Position numbers and translations under genes: made by a program. A DNA stretch of 64,000 nucleotides from Bostrychus sinensis (lineage: Eukaryota; Chordata; Actinopteri; Gobiiformes; Eleotridae), in NCBI GenBank assembly GCA_020698575.1, contig CM036256.1, forward strand, positions 18,863,908 through 18,927,907. The letters run 5' to 3'. The notes below the pieces were generated by a model, which saw only the letters and a program-made list of their open reading frames with translations, was not told the origin of the DNA and made no database searches. Below are positions 38,150-50,800 of the stretch, one piece after another (position 1 is the first letter of the stretch; every line of letters begins with the position of its first letter).

Positions 38150-38503
38150 TGCTTTAAAACATCAGTTTAGCTAAAATGTATACATTCACATTATTGTTAA
38201 GATCTGAAATTGATAGTGCTTTTAAAGGCTCAAATGATATAATTAACTATTATAAATATATAGAATGATACAAAATGTAATATAAAAAACTACAAAAAAT
38301 ATATCAGTGGTTTCAGTGAAGTCCAGTCAGCTAACAGGTGATAAACTGCTTTTTTTTTTTTTTGCTCTGTGACTCCAGACATTTATCACACTTTCACTCA
38401 AACAAAAAGGAAACTAGTGGATCAATTAGAAATACCACCCCCATGAGGCACACTGCCATAGATCAGATGCACTTTGTCGGGCCTATCCCATCACAGACAT
38501 ATT

Positions 38504-41500
38504 TCAGCAGGACTTACAGCACTGGACAGGAACCTCCAGCGGTATGTAGTTCTGCTGGCACACATAAACAAAAGCAGATGCTAATCGGCACGGCGCTCTG
38601 TGTGAACTCCTCTCGCACATGGACAGGAACTGAGCGGGGTCCACCTGACAACACAGTAACAGACTTTTAATAGAGACGGTTGAAGTACGCAAAATACATA
38701 CAGTAAGTAAATGCACTGTTTGTACAAAATAATAAAAAGTAAAAGAACACAACTATTGAATGAAAAGTTGAATTTGATATAAAGTGCAAGCTACTACTGC
38801 TGTTACCACAAGTGCTGCTACTACTACTTATTACCATTACTGTTTCTGTTTTTATTACTGTTTCTGCAACTATTAAAACTTTGCCAACAAGATCAAGAAG
38901 TACTAGAGATGAGTTAAAGTAAATGTAATGTTTAGTAAAAGTAACTCTTTTAATTCCTACAGCTTATAAAAATATGAGTATTCTGCAGGGAATTTCCACT
39001 GCACATCATCTATAATCTAATAAGTTTTGTTCAGATGTAATACTGCTACCACTACTAATCCTACTGCGCAAAAAAGTGGTGCCCATAAATGACAACCAGC
39101 TTTGTCATCCTGGATTAAAACTGGATGTAAATGAATCATCCATGTCACATTTATGTTTTTCTACTTACCACCCTGAAACAGGAACTGAGAGGAGAATCCA
39201 GAGAGGAAAAGAGATAGTCACAGCTCACTGGGCTAATGGCCTCTTTCTGAAAGTGCTCATTTACAGCTAGTGTTTGAGTGCACTCCTGTGTTATCTGAAA
39301 ACACAAAGGCATATGTTTGGAAATGCAATAATAATCGACAAATATGTTAAAATAAAGCCATTAGATTTCATAAAGATAAAGAATCTACTAAACTAATCAT
39401 TTTGCTGACTCCTTGTGGCTGGAGGTAGTATATGGCTTTTTCCTGCAATAGCACAGCATCTGTTCACACTTTTCTGCATCCAAAAACTAATAATTTCTTC
39501 CTTTGCTTATTACTGAGCATTCCTAAAAAAATATCATTACACTCCAACCATTACTTTTTGATCTCCTTTCTGATCTTACTAACAGATAAACAAACAAATC
39601 AAGACTGGCAAATAGGTAATAAATCATCTACTATATTATGTGCACAGTGGCATTTCTTTTGCATTTGACTTTATAAAATGATAAAACTCTTTAGGTAGCT
39701 TATGATAGTCCTGGGCAGATCACCCTTACCTCCCAACTAGACATAAAAGTCCTTTGATTTTTAGCCTTAGAGCCACTGGGAAGAAGAAAGTCATTGCCTG
39801 CTTCGTTGTCATTGGTCCCCATGAGACCGGTGCTTGTTCCTGTGCACAGAGGTAACTCACAGTAAATCTGCTACCCACACTGTATATACATCAGAGGTAT
39901 ATTATAGATGTTTAGCAGACCTACCATGCAGCCACCCGTCCAGAGTCAAGCTGCACACCTCTGCCGACAGATCACATGACACTGATACTCCATTCTGATT
40001 AGACACCACCACAACCTTTGATGCTCTTTTAACAGATACCCCATTACTAAAAAATGTGTTTGTTACAAGACTGTTGCAGTTGGTCTTCACCTGCCACAAA
40101 GAGATTTTGGTTTAGTTTATTTCCATACAAACCTAAATTTTGATTTTTACCTGCAAAAGTAAAAAGCTGTAATACCTGTCCGTTTAGGTGGATAGAGATG
40201 TTGTTGTTATTCATTTGTATCAGGACAAATGTGTGTGATTGTGAATTTGGGCTGAGAATCAATGTAAACAAGGGGTCAGGATTAACGCTCTGGGCCAGGA
40301 GCAGTGGACAGGAGCGCGGCAGCTCCAAAAGATGACCATCATAAGTGACAACAAACTGGTCGGCTACCAATAGGGCTTGGTCTGTAAGAGAACAGGATGA
40401 TAAATGTGTGTAAGTGTTTCGTACATCACATATTTATGTACTGTGTAACATACGTGTGAAGGGGCTGTCCATTATTTTCCTCTTTAGGCGGTAAAGTTCA
40501 GCAGTAGGTCTGACGGAGCCCAAAGACTGCAGGGGTTTCAAGAGCCACTGCTCCAAAACAGCCTGCACCAGTTCAGCCTCATTCATCCTGGGCCAGTGCA
40601 GCTGAGGCAGGGGGACTGACACGGACACTGAACACTCCCTAAAAAACAACATGATGTTTTATATCCATCTGTACATTGAGCCATATAAACATCTAAGAGA
40701 CATATTTTTAAATATACAATATATTAGCTCTAAGCCTAGTCCTCAGAATCAGAATCAGAATCAGAATCAGAATCAGAATCAACTTTATTGTCCCAAAGGG
40801 AAATTTGTTTTGGGCTAAAGTGCAATGCAGCAGCCAATGTCACACAATAAATATAATAGACATAAAAGACATAAAACATAAGACAAATGTTAAGATAAAT
40901 GATAAAAAAGTAATGCACATAAATACATAATAAATGCAATGATAGTACCTACTACACAATAATTAATATCGTCCTTTGTGATTGAAGTCTTGAAAGAGTT
41001 TTAATAAACGGGTCATTGTAGAGTGATTTTCTTTATTTAAAGTCTCAGACAAGTCCACTACCTGGGGGAGAATTTGTAGACAGAGGTGAGTCGTTTCCTG
41101 ACTCCAGACAGAGCCAGGGCCAGTCTGTTCTCCAGCCAGTGGTATGACTGCTGACCTGCCTGACATACACAGGACAAACACACTGTACCCTTTACATCAA
41201 AACACATCAACAATAAAGTAGGTGGTCATTTTCATGTGATATATCTCATGATCACAATAAAGCAAAAATATAAGTTTAAAATTAATTCTATATAATGTAT
41301 GGGTTACATATTGAATTAAATTACTAAAATACTCGCTAACCCAATAAAGATATAAATGTACTGTACTGTAGGTTTCTCACCACATCTACAGCAATACTGA
41401 CTCCAGTGACACAGGCCTGAACCACAGGCCGGAGTTGAGGGTTGTCTATTAAAACAGGCACAACCTCCACCAGTGTCTGAGTCCACGTGGATACAGCCTC

Positions 41501-44500
41501 CCGCCACACCGCCTCCAACTTCTGGCCCTTTACATCCTGGTACACACCTGCCAGAGTGGCAAGAGGCCCTGGGGACAGGAGCAGGACATTAGTTTTGCCA
41601 ATAAATGTCACAAATAAAAACACTTATGATCAAAGGAAAAGATAAAATACACAAAGAACACTTTTTCCTGCATCAGACAATAAAACAGAGGAACAAGACC
41701 ATCTGTTTCTGGAGACAAATTTGATTTCTGACTCTTTCTGTTTCTGAAGAAAGACAGAGGCTAACACTCTGCTTCAATAAAAGACATTTCTAGCACTAGC
41801 TCTTGTTTCAGATATACAGGGTCAGTAATAAAATAAATCCAATACAAAACATTAAAAATAAAACAAAAATTGGCTGACTCACTCCTGAGCTCCTGTTGGC
41901 CAAGCAGCGAGGCATGTTGCAGCAGACTGAGAAATTGTGGTAGGTTTTCGGTCACAAAACGACGAGCTGTGCTTTTCTGCCACTGAACCAATGGCGCTCT
42001 GTCTGTCTGCCCCAACAACAGCAAAGTTTCAAGCCTCTTTGACACATGTAGAGACATCATGCTCAGCTCCTGGACCAGATCACTGTCCTGAGACTTAAGC
42101 AAAAAAGCACACAAGACAAAGTAGTTACAGCTACAACACTTTTTAACAGACTTAAAATGAGCGTCAAACACATTCATGCCACAAAAATACTAATCGTCTA
42201 GCTTTGTGTTACCTGTCGTCTGAATTCAGTCAAAAGATGCTGCAATGTTTTGACTTTCTCCAGTAATCTGCTCCTCATTTGAGAGCTCCAGTAGTGAATC
42301 TGGGTCTGTAAAATATATATTACATTAAACAACTACACTCCATATAACTCTAGTCTTCTATTCTTTAGAAAAACTCACCACTATCATTGAGGTGTAAAAG
42401 CATTATCATAACAAATATATAATTATTTGACTAAATGTTTTATAGATACTGTATTGACTGTATACAAATGAAATTAACTGACCAATACCATTGACTATTG
42501 CTGCTTTATAGTGTGTTTTTCTAAATTGTTACCAAATGTCTCATGTGTAGGCTCTTTTGCTGTTGCCAATACCTCCACTGCAGTTAAACTCTCCAAACAA
42601 CCCCATGCTTTGAATGCCAGCCTCTGATTGGTTGTTCCAAAAGACACACTGCCCAGATTTCGAACCTCATTGGTGCTGTCTTTTCCCTTCATATTTAAGG
42701 TTAGACTGTGATCTTTCCCCACACATGCCCGCAAAGTGATGTCTTCGTTTAGGCCGGGAGCTGCACGTTAAAAGCCTTGTTGTTGAGTTTAAACAGTGCA
42801 TTAATTTTCAAATGTGCTGGCATATTTACCGTTCACATAACCTGCGGTGGTCTGAAGACATCTTCCTGTCAAAGACCCATTTAGCCACACCTTTTCTCTT
42901 CTGTCCAGTCGGGCCTGGAGTTCAATGCCAGACCCCCGCGGCCAAGTCTGAGCACTGCCCTGCAGCTGAATGGTCCAGTTGCCGAGCCTAGACTTTAAAG
43001 TTCACACCAAAGATACACCGATCAGGCATAACACATCATAATCATATCAATCAATCATCATAATGTTATTTGTGATAACAGCCCCATATGCAAAAAATCT
43101 GCGATGCACTGTGTATTGTGACACTGTTCTACCACTGACCGGGGAACATCCCACAAGAGCTGTAGTTTTGGAAATGACCTGACTATTACAATTTTTGGCT
43201 TTTCTTGCTTCTAACACATCAACTTGGAGGATAAAATGTTGCCTCACTTCCTGCCTAATACTGGCCACCCAATAACAGGTGCCCTGATGAAGAGACAATC
43301 TGTGTTATTCTCTTCATCTGTCAGTGGTCATAATGTTATGCCTGATCGATGTGTTTTATCCTTGTTTTAACATGTGGTAGTGGATCAAAAACGTGACTTC
43401 TAGCCGCTATGTGATTCTTTTTCCTGTACTGGTTAAAAACAGCTGTTAAGTACTCGTTACATGTCGGTTAAAATGGTATTCAAGAATATTTTATACCACA
43501 AAAGTTTTAGGTGGTCTCAAGTGATAACATAGCTGCACAATAGTGGCCTCGGGAGATCAAAATGTGTCATAGTCCAGCCTTTACACATTCTCTATCAGTG
43601 ATGTACAATTTATGGTCCACACATACATTTTTTTATTGGACACTCCTTACTCCCATAAAGACCACTTGACTTGAATGTACCATGACCTAATGCACCTCAT
43701 TTGACAAGTGGAAATTCATGTCTTCCATATGTTTCTATTTCCGAGAGTTTCTCTGTTGTTTTTTTTACCTCCGAAAACAGAGATATGTTGGTTTTGTGAG
43801 CCGTTGAGGAGTTTGAAAGGGCTACTGTCACGCTGCACTGATAAGGCCGCTGCGCCAATGATAAACGTGACTGGGTGTAAAAGAGTTCATCTCTGGAGTT
43901 TACTCTGTGGGAGCCTGACCACGAGAGGCTCTAAAAAGAGAAAAAGACAATATTTTAACACTGTTACATGATATATAAGCTACGGACAGAGGTGGAAGTA
44001 AAGTATTGTTACTTCAAAATTATATTGCTCAGGTAGAAGTAAAAGTAAACAGAATTATTACTGAAGAACTGAATATGAAGTACCTAGTTTCTCTCCACCT
44101 CTGATTATGGATAATAATTTTGACTCACAGGTTGTGAAGGACAGATGCCCAGTAACAAAGTGTGCTCCAGTCGGTCCCTGAGGTTGGTTTGGATCTTGGC
44201 TAGAAGTGTGTGTGATGTACAGGGAGGAGGTGATACTTTGTCCAACCAGACATTCACCTGGAGACTGTGCAGACCCCTTTGGCCCCTCTAGAAATGGCCC
44301 AAAGTACAAGGCAAAAAGATAACTCAATAATGAAAGTGCCCCAGGAAATGTAACATATCAAGATGAGGAAAGGTGATGGTTGAGAAGACTCTGTCCAAGA
44401 ACTGTACAATAGTATGGATTCAGGAACGGACAGCTGGCCAGAGTTAAAAGAAGAGAAGCATCAGATGCTATCTGTTTAACTCATGGAGTGTACCTGATAC

Positions 44501-44807
44501 TTCATGCCCTGCTTGATGCTCCGGTTGTCCCATTTTAACTCTGCGTTTTGTGAATATGAGTTTCCCTCCTGAACTGCAGATAGGCAGCCTTTAACAGATG
44601 ACACAGACATCTGCAAACAAAAACACACACATTTATATAATATCGTACATAAAAAGAGAAACGTAATTGCCTTACAGACCTGTTGCGGAGAGAAGACAGC
44701 ACATGCTTGCCCCCTGCTGGAGTTCTCCTGCCACTGTTTGTTAAGATTCAGAGAGACGTTGACTGAACCATCCCATAACAAATGAGTCTGCAACACAATC
44801 ACAAATA

Positions 44808-44844
<37 letters not shown>

Positions 44845-47800
44845 AAGAGCAATATACAAAAATTCAGTTGTAGTTGTGTCGAAGGTAAAAAAAAAAAAGA
44901 AGTAATTTATACGTTTCTTTTTCAGCCATTCTGTGGCAGAATTGAGAAAGCATGGATTAGATACAATACATCTTCAACTCTACAAACTGTCCAGATTACT
45001 TATACTTATATAATCCAGATTAACTTATATTTGAAAAATCCAGCAGTTCATAAATATAAGCAATAAAATAGTATACAGTAGATTTCCATAGGCCACATTT
45101 GACTATATGTAATTCATATGTATTACAAACACATTTCTTAAAAAGTGGGGACAAAATGTAAAACAAATCAGGTGTTGAAACTGATATAATTTACCATTTC
45201 ATGAAAATTAACACTGATTTAGAATTTGATATTAGCAGCATTTCTGCTGTTGGGACAAGGCAACAAAAAGTGAGGGTTTTCCTAATTTAAAGAGAGCATT
45301 TTCCAACAAATTAGGTTAATTCCTAACATTTCAGTAAGATAAAGGTGTTTCTGGATTGTGTTTAAACTACATAAGGCCCCTTGTTTGTTTTGGTTTGTTC
45401 TTGTGAGTTCATTTAGCTTTTTTTTATCTATCCAAAAACATGATTAGAAACTACACTGACATTTCTCTAACCTGTTGGTTGCTGCGTTGCTCTCTCAGTG
45501 AGCTCTGCGACACTGAGGACAGAGACAGACGGCTGAGTTTGAATGAGAACGGCTGCTGTAGCTCCAGTTTGGTTTCATTTACCTCATCTGAACGACTCCA
45601 CAAACTGATGGCCCTCACCTGAAAGAGAGAAAAATACCCAGATCTGATCCTCTGAGCTCACATCTCTATCTTTACAGAACAAAAATAAGTAGTAGTAGAA
45701 AAACCGTCTGGAAAGTTTTTGGCTGTTTTTGGCCTATATATTTTGATCGACTGACCTGTTCCAGACGACCGTGTCTCGTCCAGTCCAGTGAAAGGCTGTC
45801 CAGTCTCCCCTGAGGGAAACGCTCCAGAGTCAAATCCAAATTTGTCCCACGAGGAGCAGAGCTTATATGAACTAGAGCCAGCACAAAAATAAGAAGGTTT
45901 AGCTTTAGCTCACAAAAAGAGCTGAACAAGTGCTAGTGTTTTATTTTTACCCTTTAGGCTATGATTCCCCATGTCCAGTGTTGGAGGAGCAGAGTAGAGC
46001 CCATTGAGGGACACTTCCTGATTCCCCCACAGTGCTTCATGCTGGACCTGGTAGCTCCAGTTTCTGTTTTCATAAACAGTCCTTACTGCTACCATCCTGG
46101 GCAGTGGCTTTAACTGTAAAACAAATACTGCTTAACATCTACTGTAGATTCCCAGTTCTGATAAAGGTAAATGAGAGGAAGTACCTGTGGGTAAGAGTGT
46201 TTCAGCTCCAAAGCCTGTCTGTAGCCACTCTCAATAGATGCCAGTTCCCCAAAAGCCCACAGCCGCCTCCGACCCGACAACACCTCAACTAAGCTCGATA
46301 CATCGGACTGGGACTGGTTCAACTGAGAGCAACACAAACACTGCTCAATACTATATAATAGCATATACTCTGCTGATTTCATGTGTGAGAATATACCTGT
46401 GATCGGACATTGAGATGAGAGGGGAGGTATGTCAGCATGCTGGGGATATTCTGGATAACTTTGAGCATCAGGTCCTTACTGGACAAAATAAAACTTGTTA
46501 GTTGTTAAGTATATGCATGACAAAGTAGCCTTTATGACAAAAGCCGAAAGTATGCACTGCTTTAAACTGATCGACAACCAAAGTGGTGTGTAATAAATAA
46601 AAGGTTACCAGTGCAAAGTAAGTAATAGTATTTTTGGTTAGAGCTGCAAACTTGTTGCTTTGACAAGTACTTTTTATATTAAGTAGCTATTGGAGTACCT
46701 ATCCAATCCTCAACAGTCCCTTTAATTTCAAATAAAGCATGTACAAACTGTGCATGAGTGTGCACCTGTGAGGCAGGTGATGGCCCTGTACGATCAGAGC
46801 CAGTGAGGAGCTGAGTTCAGGGTTCAGAGCCATGGAGCACCTGAGCTGGGACTCAGTCAGTCTGCCCCAAGCTTCAACCTGCCAACAGACACAGAGGTGT
46901 TTCACAATTAACAGAAAATAAAACCCAAATTACCCCCTCCCCATCACTGTTATTGTTTTTTAGCTTACATTGATGCTCACCTGAAAGACAGGGCTGCTCT
47001 GCTCATGTACAGCATGCCTCAGAGTGACCCGGGCCTCTTTAGAGCCTCTGGTCCCACCCCAACCTCCGACGTCTCCCATCATCAAAAACCTCCACTTGTG
47101 AGAACGAACATCCACTGAAGCACTGCGTAGAGGACCTGCAGACAGCATTATTGTATTATTGTACAGAGAAAATAATCATGTGATCCTAATACTGTGAATT
47201 GACCTTTGAACTGTGCTGTCACGGCCGTGTCCAGTCTCTGTGGTGTAGTTTGATTAGATGCTGGTGAAACATATGAGAGGAGCACAGCGAGGCGTCCATT
47301 GGCTGCACTGACATTGAGGCCTGAGGAGAGCAGCTTATGCCCATCCACAGTGACCTGAGCTTTAGACTGAAGCTGAGGGAAGTATCCCTGAAGGGAGAGG
47401 AGCCCCTAAAAAAACAAACATACCAGACCAAGACTAAGTATTGTAAATGATAACAGCTGACAGCATGACTTTGTTCATATTTCTGTACCTCTGTAATAGC
47501 AGGTACTCCACTGTCCTGTAGCAATGACCAACTGTGCCACAAAGCAGTTTTGACTTCTTTGGCCAAATGCAAACATTTCATCTTGAAGCTCAGTCCAGCA
47601 GGCTTACTGCCAAACCAAGACTGTACTGTCAGGGCTTTTGCTTCACCAGATCTGAGCTCTACCTGCAGAGACAGTCCCCCAACACTCTGAGTGATTAAAC
47701 ATCCATTTCTGCTAAGTAACCTGTTTATCAGTCTCTCACTTGAATGCTGTTGTTTCCCGGGACTCCCAGTTTCTTCAGATAGTCCATAGTGTGTCTGCAG

Positions 47801-50800
47801 CTGCTCTGCACTCGAACTGTGTCAGACATCTTTGACAAGGACATCTCCTGATGTAACTGTTACAAAATTACAAATTAATTACAAACTAAGCCGCTAAAAG
47901 GAGACACACAAACCATAAGAAATGACGGCAAGGCAATTAGATTCTTTAGGCATTTTAAACAGTTAAAATATGTTAAAAATTCTAAACCCCCCCTCAAAAA
48001 ATCATAATTTGTTACCTTCTGATTTCCAGCTCGGCTTTGTAAAAGATAACTGAAAGAACCATTTCCATAACTCCCAGAATGCATTATGACTGAAGCACTG
48101 AGAGGAAGACCCAGCTTTTTTAAAAAGGGCACTGAATGGTTGAGGAAAAGTGATGCTTCATTTTTGTTCTGGAAAAAGTAAAGTCCATTTAATTTAATTT
48201 GTATCATTGGAGGTACGTGGTTTGAAGCTGAATGAATAAAACCATTATCAGTGTATTTGCTTACCTTGGTGTTTTTAAGAGCCACTACAGCTTGAAGCTC
48301 ACTGTCATCTATTGCCATGGAAACCTGAGATTTGGCCAAAGCTGAGGAGACAACCAAAGATCCAGAAGCATGAATCCTGTCAGGGCTTCCCCATTTCTAA
48401 AACATTAAGAAAAGTGAGTTGATATTTTTATGTTTAATTTCTGACAGTTGTTCTCTGTCTGTGCTAGTGTACCTCTATCACTGTGCAGTTGTTGTTATAC
48501 ACCAGCTCCCCCTGCAGGCCGTGTTGTGCCTGTCCTTTGGCCCTCACAACACAGTCGTCCATCTGAATGAGGGCTTCAACATTGTACTGTTGTTTTCCTG
48601 CCTGGCTGGACACTCTCAGTCTGCTCTTCTCTGGGAAATATCTAAAAGCAGGAAAGCTATGACTAAGTTCACTCTCCAGATGAAGCTCGGGCCAGGCCAT
48701 TGCATTCATCCTCAGGAGACCCTGTTTTCCTTCCAGACTAGTTTCCACAATAGCTGTCCAGACGCCCTGAGGATCCTGCCACACTGATCCATTTACATGA
48801 GCCTGGAGAGACAGACAAAACACTAGTAAATTCAGGAGAGTACATAATAGCTTGAAGTTAAGGTAAATAATAATTAAGTTATACTTAGATGCTAATTTCT
48901 GTTTAACATTTCTGTTAAGCCCTTTGAGGTGACTGTTGTGTGATATTGGGCTAGATAAATCAAATTTAATTGGACCCCACTGCACCCAAAACTCCCAACT
49001 GTGGCTAGGTAATTTTAAAAAGCCTTAAATACATACAAAATATCAATATACAAAACTGTGCTTCTCAACAGGACCCAGTCATTCCTGATCATTTTACTGA
49101 AGCAAGCAAGTTCTTTTCCTAGATTTTTTTACTTTCAATTCTGTTTCACCATTTCATATAATTAAAGTAATATTTAGATAAACCAAATCCACCAGGTGAG
49201 AATAACTGGTCTTCAACACATTAGTAATAAAATAAACAAAATAAGTAATATTTATTGTATTAACAAAAATAGATAACATAATTTTTTTTTGCCTTACTTC
49301 TAACATTGGGCAGTCCGACTCCAGAGCCCAGATCCACTGTGTCCTTCCATTGTCCTGTTTGACCCTGTTGGCTCTGATGCAACACGTCCCAGCTTTAATG
49401 AGCAGGGCCCCTGAGTGCTCGGGGCCCCACGGAGCTGTGGCCTCTACAATGAGATCCTGGGGCAGTCCTCTCCTCCTGAGCTCTGTTAAGGAGTGACTGA
49501 GAGAACCAGACACATGTGGAGGGGAACAGGACTGGTGCAGCTCCAGACTCAGGTCTTGGTTGTCTGCCCTTACAGCAGAGGACAGGGTCAGCTGGCATGG
49601 GGCGACTGACAGGAGACCGTGAACAAACAGTGACATAGGCAGGGATGTTTCCTACAGTGAACAATATGAATTATACAAAATATACTCAATCAGATGTGGT
49701 GAATAGAAATCCTAGTTTTGAACAAATATGTGTAGCGCTCTCAAAGACTGATGAGTACAATCTTCAGTGAGCCTTATAATTTCTGTTAGTAGTGTATTTT
49801 CAAGCTTTATCAAAAACTAGTACATGGGACAACAGTAGTAGTAGTTAAGCATTTGCCCACTAATCTGAGCGTCATTGGTTCGGGTAAGACACTTCACCCA
49901 CATTGCCTCCAGTCACAGTATGTGGCTGGTTGTGACAGGAAGGACATCCGATGTGAAAATCTGCCAGATCACTGTGGTGAACCCAAATAAGAAAGGGAGA
50001 AGCCAAAAGACTTTTTAAATCTAGTGTATGCATCTGACATGATTTAGCCACATGTGTCAAGTCTTTTGTATTATTTTGAGCTAATCAGATATTCTGTCAA
50101 TCTTTCAGACAATTTACTTTTTTTTTGCTATGTTCAATTTTAGATAAGGCCTGTGCTGCCGCATAGCTCAGTGATAGAGCTGCAGCGCATAAACACAACA
50201 ACTATAGCCTGCCTGGGCGTCATGGGTTCGAGTCTGGACTCTGACAGTTCATCAAATGTCTCTCCTCGCTCTCTACCTGATTTCCAACTCTACTCTGTCC
50301 TATTAAAAAAGGCAAAAAAGTTGAGATGAGGCCTCCTTAGTTGATTTTATCATTAGAAAATAACTTGTTGTGTAATTTATAGCCAATCTATGAATAAGAT
50401 GGACTGAAGTAATTTTACTGTTGCAGAAAAGTAAAGTAAAACGTGTTTTGGGGTTCTCTGTAATATCACTTTCAGTTTCAGTTTTCAGTTTATTCAGTCA
50501 CATAAAACAATAACCACAGTAAACCACAACAAAACAGTAATTATGAATTTGTGACTGAAAAGGCTCAGCAGAAGCAGAGCTTATTAATGCCAGCCTAGTT
50601 ACAACTGCTTAACCTACACTTGAAAATATTATAACAACAAAAAAGAAGAACATCAAGTGAGGAATGTCCAATGATTTTTCATATAAGCTATATTTGAGGC
50701 AGTGTGGAGGTAAAGCTGCACATATGTCTTTATTTTTTGTACAACAATTATAAACATACCTGAAGTAATGGGCAATAGCTGGTAACATTAAGAGTATACT

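Larger units (their letters stand above)
38504..44787 (-). other. LLTP block 4: helical segment, VWD domain and Cys-rich tail (exons)
   Basis: Exons: 44680-44787, 44494-44610, 44129-44287, 43769-43930, 42830-42992, 42573-42760, 42213-42305, 41883-42093, 41381-41568, 41062-41159, 40454-40638, 40176-40381, 39925-40090, 39730-39839, 39169-39294, 38504-38644. All phases agree to the TGA at 38504-38506. Exons 42213-42305 to 40454-40638 are rich in Leu/Gln/Glu/Arg and look helical (RSRLLEKVKTLQHLLTEF). The VWD spans 40381 down to about 39169 (VADQFVVTYDGHLLELP; LMGTNDNEAGNDFLLP; LFSSLDSPLSSCFRV). The last exon has six cysteines. Confidence 0.82.

Noticed and set aside
50155..50230. A functional tRNA gene
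   Set aside because: A and B boxes are present but the cloverleaf is degenerate and a SINE body with a poly-A-like tail follows.
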